NCBI GenBank assembly: GCA_000310025.1
Contig: FN648957.1
Span: forward strand, 10,233-24,197
Source of the DNA: Ectocarpus siliculosus
Taxonomy: Eukaryota; Sar; Phaeophyceae; Ectocarpales; Ectocarpaceae
DNA length: 13,965 bases
Reading direction: 5' to 3'
The position numbers and the translations under genes are program-made. Under the pieces are notes generated by a model, which was given only the letters and a program-made list of their open reading frames with translations, searched no databases and was not told the DNA's origin. How positions within the stretch are numbered: position 1 is the stretch's first letter; every line of letters starts with the position of its first letter. Below are positions 8,087 to 13,965 of this stretch, piece after piece.

Positions 8087-8088
8087 CA

Positions 8089-8371
8089 CAGCACACAGCA
8101 CTAGTGCCGTTTATTCCAACCCGTGGTCACACAGAAAAGCCTCTCTCTACCCTCCCCTCCTGCGGTACTTCGCCTTCAGTTTTTAATGCGAGAAGAGTTC
8201 AGCACTCTCTTCCCTCTGTGTACACACGAACTAGCGCTATCCACTTGGCCAGGAGCGGAAGCGAGAGAAAAACTCACTTTGCAAGAAAAGCTCGCCTACG
8301 CCGGGATTCGAACCCCTGACCTGACATCTAGAAGGTTACGAGGCTACCAACTAGACCACCGGGGCGACCGG
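8089..8371 (-). mobile_element. tRNA-derived SINE-like sequence
   Basis: On the minus strand a tRNA-like head (8294-8365) is followed by an unrelated body of about 200 bp. The body contains a second A-box-like motif (8234-8251). It ends with an AATAAA (about 8109-8114) and a TG-rich end (TGCTGTGTGCTGTG) near 8090. Head plus unrelated body plus simple tail is SINE architecture, with transcription by RNA polymerase III from the internal A and B boxes. It abuts the 352-bp repeat at 8086, so the two elements may be nested. No second copy is in the window, and no target duplication was found. Confidence 0.5.
8294..8365 (-). tRNA. Degenerate tRNA-like sequence (pseudogene or SINE head)
   Basis: The minus strand has a good A box (TGGTCTAGTTGG, beginning at 8358) and a perfect B box (GGTTCGAATCC), spaced as in a class I tRNA. 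Counting in standard numbering puts T33 and the triplet TCT (Arg) in the anticodon position. The stems are poor: only about four acceptor pairs, two of five anticodon-stem pairs and three of five T-stem pairs. It is therefore not a working tRNA. Confidence 0.55.
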
Positions 8372-8638
8372 CTCACCCGCGGCTCATTATCACCCACCGT
8401 TCATTACCTAGTTACAAGCCGCAATACTGCAGCAGCGTCGTTGCCGTGTCTTCAACGACAGATGCAGCCAACACATGCGTTCCTCACACGAACGTCGCCA
8501 CCAAGCCAAGCTTCCGCCCATCTCTCGCCGCGGGTTGTGCCCATATCGGCAGTACGAACACGGCCCAACACACAGATTTATTCACTCCGACCGGCAACAC
8601 AATCCCGCGGGTGAACTTCTGTTCCAGATTACAGAGGC
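8372..8638. other. Unassigned intergenic stretch
   Basis: No recognised gene or repeat. Plus-strand frames here continue from the SINE-like region, lack domain resemblance and are treated as chance. Confidence 0.4.
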
Positions 8639-8725
8639 GGTCCTCAATGATGGTACCCTCAATAGCGGAATGCCCTCACCGCTATAGCGGCACCGAAATC
8701 GCTTGGCACGCTATTATTGAGGACC
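8639..8725. repeat. 87-nt compound inverted repeat
   Basis: GGTCCTCAAT (8639-8648) and ATTGAGGACC (8716-8725) are perfect reverse complements. Between them, ATAGCGG and CCGCTAT form a second perfect 7-bp stem with a ten-base loop. A partial duplicate of the left arm (CCCTCAATAGCG) can compete for the right arm (CGCTATTATTGAGG). It could be a short foldback transposon, a small-RNA precursor or a cruciform; the sequence alone cannot decide. Confidence 0.65.
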
Positions 8726-8754
8726 ACCGACTACTCCGATCATTTTCATCTCTG

Positions 8755-9166
8755 TGTGGATGACAGGTGTAGAAGTGCTGTAACCATTGTTGTTGCACAT
8801 ACAAAAGTAGGACCAAGATACGATCCGAACGGAGGATCTTACTGATGGTTGATCAGCAAGAGACCCGACTGTGGATGCGTCCCTCTTGGCGCCACCTGTG
8901 GAGCTTGGGAATCCGAGACCCTCGGGCTTGGTCTCCCTTGCCCCTTCGGCGGCGCACTCTCCCTTGTCTCTCTCTTCTGAGACCCTCTCTCTCCTCTCTA
9001 AATCTCGACGAAGAGAACTGCCAGCCCTTAGTAGTGGGAAAAGACTACTGCGACCTGGGCCTCCCCCCCAACGAGGGAAGCCTGTGTCCTTATTGGCGTC
9101 GACGAAGATCCATTCAAGTAAAAAAGACGGAATCAAGATATTAACACGGTTGGCGACCCGCGACCA
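8755..9166 (+). mobile_element. Candidate 412-bp insertion with PBS-like end
   Basis: TTTCATCTCTG occurs at 8744-8754 and again at 9167-9177, flanking a segment that begins TG and ends CCA. Inside the right end, TTAACA is followed four bases later by TGGCGACCCGCGACC (9151-9165). That string begins TGG, as a primer-binding site complementary to a tRNA 3' CCA would. This suggests an LTR plus PBS (LTR perhaps 8779-9146), or a short retroelement with an 11-bp target duplication. The two readings are not fully compatible, since LTR elements make 4-6 bp duplications. The interior is CT-rich at 8925-9005 and has no convincing gene. Confidence 0.35.
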
Positions 9167-9177
9167 TTTCATCTCTG

Positions 9178-9345
9178 CAGCAAAACATATCTGGCCTGTA
9201 AAGGGGCTTCCTAGCCTCTCCCTTGTCAGCTTCACTATTTTTTGTTATATCGCTGCGTACACTGCTTCCTTCCAATCCCAAAAACGTCATCGCGTTCATG
9301 ATGAAACCCGCCAAATAAATGCACATACATAATACGCAACTACAC
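9178..9345. other. Unassigned AT-rich spacer
   Basis: Nothing recognised between the candidate insertion and the foldback. The sequence becomes A/C-rich near 9320-9345. Confidence 0.35.
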
Positions 9346-9564
9346 ACGACACAATATAACACACTCCCTGGACCGATTTTCAAAGCTCGATTTCTCAACA
9401 GTCGAGAGACTCACAACGCCGAAAACGGCGGCGTTGAAGCTGTCTTGTCAAGAGCTTTCCGAAAATGTATCGTTTCGTTTATATTATTCTGTTGCGGCCT
9501 CTTTTTTGTCGCGGTGTAATCGAGCTTTGAAAATCAGTCCGGGGGGTGTTTGATCTTGTGTCGT
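9346..9564. mobile_element. 219-bp foldback (MITE-like) with 47-nt inverted arms
   Basis: The left arm 9346-9392 and right arm 9518-9564 are reverse complements with roughly 85 percent identity. The inner 23 nt (containing GATTTTCAAAGCTCGATT) have a single mismatch. The 125-nt interior includes another perfect 8-bp hairpin, CAACGCCG (9414-9421) with CGGCGTTG (9429-9436). It encodes no transposase, as expected for a MITE or foldback mobilised in trans. I see no clear target-site duplication. The right arm ends directly before the minus-strand LINE tail. Confidence 0.65.
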
Positions 9565-9565
9565 A

Positions 9566-9595
9566 TTGTTGTTGTTGTCTTCACATTAAAAACGG
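9566..9595 (-). repeat. Minus-strand copy of the LINE 3' tail
   Basis: The reverse complement reads CCGTTTTTAATGTGAAGA followed by four CAA units. This matches 6219-6250 with only one T missing. Nothing upstream on the minus strand matches the LINE, so this is either an extremely 5'-truncated insertion or a fragment. Confidence 0.7.
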
Positions 9596-9726
9596 TACAC
9601 ATGAATCAGGAATATTTATCAATTACATGTTGGGCTTTAGCATCTGCAGGGGCGAATTGGAATAGGTCCGCAGAGGCGAAGCGGCGAGGCAGCAGGTGCT
9701 ACTTGTTTCGTGTGTGACTGCACGAA

Positions 9727-9812
9727 GTGCGCGGAGATTCGAGCCCCCACATGTCCCAAAAAACCGTCAGAAGGTTGGGAGATCGCCCGTCGAACCACTC
9801 AGCCGTGCGTAA
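9727..9812 (-). tRNA. Class II tRNA-like relic (Ser/Leu type)
   Basis: The minus strand carries an A-box-like GGCTGAGTGG (within 9795-9804) and a B-box-like GGCTCGAATCT (9735-9745). The gap between them is about 49 nt, roughly 16 longer than in class I tRNAs, which fits a long variable arm as in serine and leucine tRNAs. T8 and the first T of the T loop are substituted, and the acceptor pairing is poor. It is probably a pseudogene or the head of a SINE. The motif TACGCACGGCTG recurs on the minus strand near 9930-9945, suggesting a second broken copy. Confidence 0.4.
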
Positions 9813-10160
9813 CTACGTGGCCGACCGAGCTTTGGGTGATGGCACAACGCAGGTGTGTCCCTCCCGATCCAACACCGATAGGTAAAAAGAGCTGCTGAGG
9901 GCAAGATTGGCCGTGTGATTACCAGACCACCAGCCGTGCGTACCACTCACTTCGACCTCGGCGCATTGCCACACCTCGAGCACATCGAATGCCCGCCATC
10001 TATGTTGCACTCATCAACGGTGCGCTGACCTCACATAAACTGCCGGAAGTCCACAAGGTCGCCTCGGGGTGACGGCGGAAGGAAAGCGAAGGAACGACCC
10101 GGGAACACACGCGCCCGACTGTCACGTTCTTCTTCCTTTCAGCAATACATAATACACACC
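9813..10160. other. Intergenic stretch with a second tRNA-like fragment
   Basis: Apart from the short duplicate of the tRNA-like A-box region around 9925-9950, nothing is recognised. A purine-rich patch (GGCGGAAGGAAAGCGAAGGA) lies at about 10072-10091. Confidence 0.35.
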
Positions 10161-10655
10161 CGCCGCCGGGCTGGGCACGGTGTCTGTCGGTGTCTGCATC
10201 TTGTCACTGCTGTGCTAGGTGAGGCTGGATGGCGATGACTTCACACCCACACTTTCGAGAGAGAAGTTCGGACACACAGCAGCATCCGTTTCCCCTAGGA
10301 TTCTTTTGTTGTGCACGCACACGCAACGCTAGGATTTTGTGCACGCACACGCATAGTACACCCGATGCTACAGCAGTTTTCGCCGCCGGGCTGGGCACGG
10401 CGACTGTCGGTATCTACTACAGTACATCTTGTCACTGCTGTGCTGTTGTTGTCTTCTTTCAAAACGGTGAGGCTGAATGGCGATGACTTCACACCCACAC
10501 TCTTTCGACACGGAGAAGCTCGGATACACAGCAGCACCCATTTCCCCTATAAGGATTCTTTTGTGCACGCACACGCATACACCCGACGCAACGCTAGGAT
10601 TTTGCGAATGCACGCGTATAATATGTAGCGGACACCCGATGCTACAGCAGTTTCT
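10161..10655. repeat. Tandem duplication, units 10161-10380 and 10381-10655
   Basis: Both units begin CGCCGCCGGGCTGGGCACGG. Both contain GGCGATGACTTCACACCCAC, CAGCAGCA, GTGCACGCACACGCA and GATGCTACAGCAGTTT in the same order. Unit 2 is 55 bp longer, in part because of a 21-bp insert at 10445-10465. Sub-repeats of GTGCACGCACACGCA occur within unit 1. The frames read here on both strands are duplicated shadows without domain resemblance. Confidence 0.8.
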
Positions 10656-10719
10656 GTTCTCCCCCGACAAAAAATTCGTTCCGATTTCCTCTCACACCAG
10701 CAACAGCCGTTGTAATTTG
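10656..10719. other. Short spacer
   Basis: Between the tandem duplication and the truncated LINE tail copy; nothing recognised. Confidence 0.3.
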
Positions 10720-10872
10720 CGATGTACTTTATTGGGTAAGTTAGCCTGTGACCACGGCAATCGACCCCGTCAAGTGTTCAGTAGAGGAACCGAAGAAGGC
10801 ACTCGGCAGAGAGAACGGAACGGTGAAGACAAAAACAACAACAAACAACAACAACAACAACAACAACAACAT
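10720..10872 (+). mobile_element. Truncated second copy of the LINE 3' end with (CAA)n tail
   Basis: It matches 6114-6264: TGTACTTTATTGGGTAAGTT against TGTACCTTTTTAGGGTAAGT, then CCTGTGACCACGG, CAATCGACCCCGTCAA, the GAGA...GGAACGGT segment and GTGAAGACA(A). An interrupted CAA tract runs to about 10869. Only 150 bp remain, so it is either a very short 5'-truncated LINE insertion or a SINE sharing the LINE tail. Confidence 0.75.
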
Positions 10873-12171
10873 AAGAGCCTTGGTTACACTCAGGCTAGGT
10901 TCCTCACGCGAGCAAGGCTAGGTTGCTCACCCCAACCAACCCCATCCCTAACCCTCACCCACGGCCAACGCACGGCCTAGCGGCCGCGAACTGGACGAGC
11001 ACGCGGCTGCGCCCCGTGCTCGGAATGCGGAACGGGGAGAAGGCGCTGGAGAGGAATCGGCCGTTAAAAACGCCCGACCAGTCAGAAAGCGTCAGTTAGT
11101 CCTAAAGATCCACACTATCAATGTGTAAACACTACTAGAGCCTCAATGATGTGTAAACACTGCTGGAGCTGCGTGGTAATCACATGCAATAAATAAATTG
11201 GAAAGTCGGAGCATTATTATTGTACAGCGGCAGTGGTTTGAATGGTGCCAAGCTGTCAAGCTGTGAACACAATTGCTGAGAGTCGCTTGGCTGGCGAGTG
11301 CTGTTCCGAATAAACTCGTCCTGCTCACGCACCCTAAGCAATCCGAGGTCCGCTTTTCCTTTGTACTGATGGACTTTCGTGTGACAAAACGACCACGTCA
11401 CGTACGGCATACAAAGACGGGCAATTTTGTTGTTGTTGCCTTGTCAGATTCAAAAACCGGTGGGTCTCTCGGTACACTTCTTATTCGATACCCATCCCGG
11501 TCCTCTTTGACAACGCCCGCCTTCTTCCGTGTTCACACGCGAACCACCGCCAAGAGGGTACGCACGATGACACGTGGAGGCAACTTGCTTACTCTCTTCA
11601 GACAGACGGTGATGAACTCGTTGCGTTTTGCACTGAAAGGCCGTACCTCGGTTCAGATTCCCATCCCGTGTCCGAGAAAAAAGGTTCTCGTCGGCGTCGG
11701 TAACCCCACCGACCTTCCGACCTTTTCGATGTGTTTTTCAAGAGCAAAATAGACTAGAAGAGAGACCGCTTCGGGTAGGACGTCGCCACGGAGGCAGGGC
11801 CGGGAGCCTCGTCGTTGTAACGTTCTTGAGCTAAAGGAATTCAGCCGCGGTAAAGAGAGAAACGCCGAGGATGCCGGTGTGGGAAGTAGCAAGACACAAT
11901 GCTTGCGTTTGGCACCGGTGTCGCGTCGAGGCGCAGGTCGCCTGAAGGCACCGCCGCGATCTCGTGCTCGCAGCTTTCGCGAGTTGAGAGAACCGGCCGC
12001 GGAAAACACCGCGGTCAAGATTTCTTTTTTGGTTCTATTGTTTCTGCAGCAACACCAATCCTCTTGCGATTGAAACCATACATTTGGCGACAGTTTCGGT
12101 AGATTGTGCCTTGCGAAAAACCACAACTGCAACAGTCATCCTCGCCTTTTCGCGCCATTCCGCGGTACAGA
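10873..12171. other. Long intergenic region upstream of the secreted-protein gene
   Basis: No gene supported. It holds a local repeat of GGCTAGGTT (near 10893 and 10916) and a two-copy 28-bp direct repeat of ATGTGTAAACACT (11121 and 11149). Open frames of 159 codons exist on the plus strand (11273-11752) and the minus strand (11653-12132), but neither shows a domain or secretion signal. The promoter of the downstream gene should lie in the last few hundred bases, but I cannot point to a TATA box or other core element. Confidence 0.4.
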
Positions 12172-12462
12172 ATGAAGCTGGCTGGGAGCTACTGCTTCCT
12201 GTTGGCTCTGTGCGTCTTCCTTGCGGACCACCTCTCTTTCGCCCAACCTACTGGTGGCCGGGTACCATCAGCACCTCGATATGGCCTAGCAAGATTCGCT
12301 GAGGAGGACGTCAAGGACACGGGCGTCGGACATGTACATCCGATCCCTGAAGACGAACATCAAGTTGAAGAAGAGCTGGTTGAGGTGCTCGAGACCGATG
12401 AGCTGACCACTGGTGAGACAAGCGCTGGCGTTGTCAAACAAGCATTGTGCTTACGTCTTAAA
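12172..12462 (+). CDS. Secreted protein gene, exon 1 (signal peptide and acidic segment)
   Basis: The ATG at 12172 has A at -3. It begins MKLAGSYCFLLALCVFLADH, followed by LSFAQ: a short basic start, a long hydrophobic core and a small-residue site suggest signal peptidase cleavage after Ala24. Residues about 25-97 are hydrophilic and rich in Glu and Asp (EEDVKDTG, EDEHQVEEELVEVLETDE), possibly a propeptide or linker. The exon has 97 whole codons up to a splice donor AAA|GTAAGA at 12463, so it ends in phase 0. Reading through the donor gives only a few more codons before a stop at 12484. An alternative donor (CTG|GTGAGA) lies at 12413. The function is unknown. The start is chosen because an upstream in-frame ATG-less extension (from 12106) would bury the signal peptide. 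Confidence 0.6.
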
Positions 12463-12472
12463 GTAAGACGTA
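12452..12472 (+). promoter_or_regulatory. 9-bp hairpin enclosing the exon 1 splice donor
   Basis: TACGTCTTA (12452-12460) pairs perfectly with TAAGACGTA (12464-12472) around a three-base AAG loop. The donor GT spans the loop-stem edge (12463-12464). In RNA this could hinder access of U1 snRNA and so influence splicing. Function is inferred only from position. Confidence 0.45.
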
Positions 12473-12776
12473 CATGGGCGACGTGAGAAATTACACGCAA
12501 AACAAATTTGGCAGCAACCGTACGACGGGTGAGAGGAATCGAAATCCGGTGTATGTATCAGGTGCAGGATAGATCAGGAAACAAATTCCCTCCCAAAACT
12601 TCCCAGAATTTTCCCCAAAGCGGCAGATATTAGCCCTTCGTCGACGACATTACTAGTACGCCTGAAGCGGCATGTACTGCACTACAGTCGACCCCGACCC
12701 CGCTGTGAAGAAAAACCTCGCTATCGTCTTTTTGTGCCTTTGTCGCGGGGAGTTTCTTAAGGGTTTTCGCGGACAG
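12463..12776 (+). other. Predicted intron 1
   Basis: 314 bp from GTAAGA to an AG at 12775-12776 (GGACAG|CAG). No clear pyrimidine tract is seen immediately before the acceptor, which weakens the model. Other AG acceptors exist, for example ACTACAG at about 12687, and would extend exon 2 leftward in another phase. Confidence 0.4.
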
Positions 12777-12927
12777 CAGTATCGCACCATCCCCTGGGTC
12801 AATGGAGGCGTGACATACGTCCAAAGATGCACCTCAGCAAGCACGATCACTAAATATGAAAAACGGCGGGCAACGTCACAGGAGTGTGCCGAAATTTGTT
12901 CCAATACTTGTTACAATCAAGCTTTAG
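12777..12927 (+). CDS. Secreted protein gene, exon 2 (cysteine-containing domain)
   Basis: Starting in phase 0 at CAG 12777, the exon reads QYRTIPWVNGGVTYVQRCTS, then a linker, then a four-cysteine cluster ATSQECAEICSNTCYNQAL, up to a donor TTTAG|GTAGGA at 12928 (phase 1). The cysteine spacing (C-x22-C-x3-C-x3-C) and the segment S-x-E-C-A-x-x-C loosely recall PAN/apple or WSC modules of extracellular proteins, but the match is too short to assign. Phase agreement with exon 1 and the hydrophilic, cysteine-bearing composition support an extracellular product. The same frame is open from 12672 to 13091, which is longer than the predicted exon. Confidence 0.5.
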
Positions 12928-13898
12928 GTAGGATGAAATATCAACAGCCTTTGGTCGACGGTGGTACGCTATCACCACACCCTGGTTCCTCTGAGCGGTA
13001 TTCGAGTAACGCACAACAAGGACACGGATTACAATACTTCTTCCACAGGAAATTGCAAGTCGTGTCTTCCACCCCCGTGTGGTTGACTTGAGAGTGAACG
13101 AATTCACAGCATACTCGAAAAAAGGTAGTACAGAACGGGCCGGCGGTAAAGAAACGTCAAGGTCGGGTCAAGGTTCAACCTCTGATTTTGGCCCATGATA
13201 CGGCCGAGTCCCCCATTGTGTAACAGTATTCATGTTGTGTTGAGTGCGGGTTCTGTACCCCGAGTTGTCGCGTTTTTTCCATCCCTTCCCGTTCCTTCCC
13301 TCGTACAAATAGGACCAACCGAAGCTGCTCAAGAAGAGAGAATAGAGCGCACCTCAGCCTCTGTGATCGACTAGCTTTTTCACCACCCAGGCCTACCACC
13401 GCCGTGTCTCCCTCTTCGCTCGAAAGGAATCTCGCATACCGACACAGACAGCCGCACAGGCAGAATTCGCGGAGTAATAGTTTTTGCAGCCTCTCGGCGC
13501 GTTTTGATTTTTTCGGTGGGCCCGTGGAGTATTAATGATACACCCTACAATGTTTTCCATCCACGGGGCAACACGTGTCTGAAAAATGGTGTCAAAAACC
13601 CGAGGGTTTTCCTTAAGTCAAGTGTCTTTAAGGCGGGGACGACTCAATATTTAATCTTGTAAATCTGACGGAATCGCGCTTTTCTCGCCAACAATGAACA
13701 AAACCAATTCTTTTCCGACCAAACGATCCGCGATTAATCGCGTGTTACTCGGAATATGTTCCCAAGCGATTCCGGCAATATTTAACCGGATCATCCATAC
13801 ATAGTCGTCCGGTTTTAATGTGAGACACACCTCTTTGTGTGTGTGTGTGTGTGTCGTGTGTGTGTCTTTCACGCGGGAAAACTTTCGAACGTCTTCAG
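12928..13898. other. Predicted intron 2 or intergenic DNA
   Basis: About 970 bp with no supported gene on the plus strand. It contains a TG microsatellite at 13836-13865. A minus-strand 92-codon frame (13651-13929) has some protein-like stretches (YVWMIRLNIAGIAWEHIPSN), but it is broken by a Thr-His run translated from the microsatellite and overlaps the candidate third exon, so I leave it unannotated. Confidence 0.4.
13836..13865. repeat. (TG)n microsatellite, interrupted
   Basis: About fourteen TG units interrupted by a single TC. A simple repeat inside the predicted intron, not coding. Confidence 0.85.
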
Positions 13899-13963
13899 TG
13901 GACAGTGGTATCACCATCCCTGGTGTCAACGGGGGCGTTCTATTCGTCGAAAGATGCGCCTAG
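13899..13963 (+). CDS. Candidate exon 3, repeat of the start of exon 2
   Basis: After an acceptor TCTTCAG (13892-13898), the sequence 13901-13960 closely parallels 12772-12833 at the DNA level, with a net two-base length difference. Joined in phase 1 to exon 2, it reads DSGITIPGVNGGVLFVERCA and then TAG at 13961-13963, two bases before the window ends. The shared protein core is VNGGVxxVxRC. Either the protein ends here, or the duplicated domain carries a frameshift, or the true exon uses another boundary. The window edge prevents a decision. Confidence 0.4.
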
Positions 13964-13965
13964 AC

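Larger units (their letters stand above)
6522..8088 (-). mobile_element. Candidate non-autonomous LTR element bounded by 352-bp direct repeats
   Basis: Two 352-bp direct repeats (6522-6873 and 7735-8086) with only about seven substitutions flank an 861-bp core. On the minus strand the repeats end in ATCGATCA. The right copy can be started at a TG (8088), giving TG...CA ends. A G-rich polypurine tract lies just before the downstream repeat (plus-strand GCCCCCCCACTC at 6874-6885). The core carries a gag-like coiled-coil frame on the same strand. Against it: no convincing primer-binding site next to 7734, no matching 4-6 bp target duplication, and no pol gene. A segmental duplication is the main alternative. 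If real, it would be a TRIM/LARD-like element read leftward. Confidence 0.5.

Noticed and set aside
8294-8365. Functional tRNA-Arg gene on the minus strand
   Set aside because: A and B boxes are good but the anticodon, D and acceptor stems do not pair well enough.
11273-11752. 159-codon plus-strand open frame
   Set aside because: No domain, signal peptide or plausible homology seen; an opposite-strand frame of the same length lies nearby, and a frame of this length is expected by chance in GC-moderate DNA.
11653-12132. 159-codon minus-strand open frame
   Set aside because: Arg/Ser-rich shadow frame without recognisable motifs, running close against the opposite-strand gene start.
13651-13929. 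92-codon minus-strand frame with a Thr-His run
   Set aside because: The run comes from the TG microsatellite and the frame overlaps the candidate third exon. Part of it looks protein-like, so it deserves a homology search, but nothing visible supports it as a gene.

Overview
The window looks like nuclear DNA of a eukaryote whose intergenic space is packed with decayed transposable elements. The evidence is a DIRS-type tyrosine-recombinase retroelement, a Ty3/gypsy reverse transcriptase remnant, a LINE with a (CAA)n tail, tRNA-derived sequences, foldbacks, minisatellites and a probable intron-split secreted-protein gene with GT-AG junctions. There is no bacterial operon layout, rRNA gene or CRISPR array. 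The mix of element types and the intermediate base composition would suit a stramenopile, perhaps a brown alga. That is inference from family resemblance and has not been tested.

Layout. 1-583: nested degenerate minisatellite with long G runs. 584-1902: remnant of a DIRS-like element (RNase H tail, then a tyrosine recombinase split over several frames), followed by G-rich non-coding DNA and a perfect 8-bp hairpin at 2309-2328. 2710-3131 (minus): broken Ty3/gypsy reverse transcriptase. About 3388-6264 (plus): 5'-truncated LINE with reverse transcriptase, C-terminal region, long 3' untranslated region and a (CAA)9 tail. 6226-6567 (minus): an unassigned ORF fragment. 6522-8088: two nearly identical 352-bp direct repeats around an 861-bp core with a gag-like coiled-coil reading frame (minus) and a 69-bp tandem array, probably a non-autonomous LTR element. 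About 8089-8371 (minus): tRNA-headed SINE-like sequence. 8639-8725: compound hairpin. 8755-9166: candidate insertion carrying a primer-binding-site-like motif. 9346-9564: 219-bp foldback with 47-nt arms. 9566-9595 and 10720-10872: further copies of the LINE 3' tail. 9727-9812: class-II tRNA-like relic. 10161-10655: local tandem duplication.

12172 to the right edge holds the only convincing host gene candidate. Exon 1 has a signal peptide and an acidic stretch. Exon 2 has a cysteine-containing domain. A possible exon 3 at the very end repeats the beginning of exon 2. The splice phases of all three agree.

The transposon genes do not cooperate in a pathway; most are dead. The best leads for something undescribed are the repeated-exon secreted protein with a hairpin over its splice donor, the paired-repeat element with a gag-derived minisatellite, and the shared 3' tail seen at four sites in both orientations.
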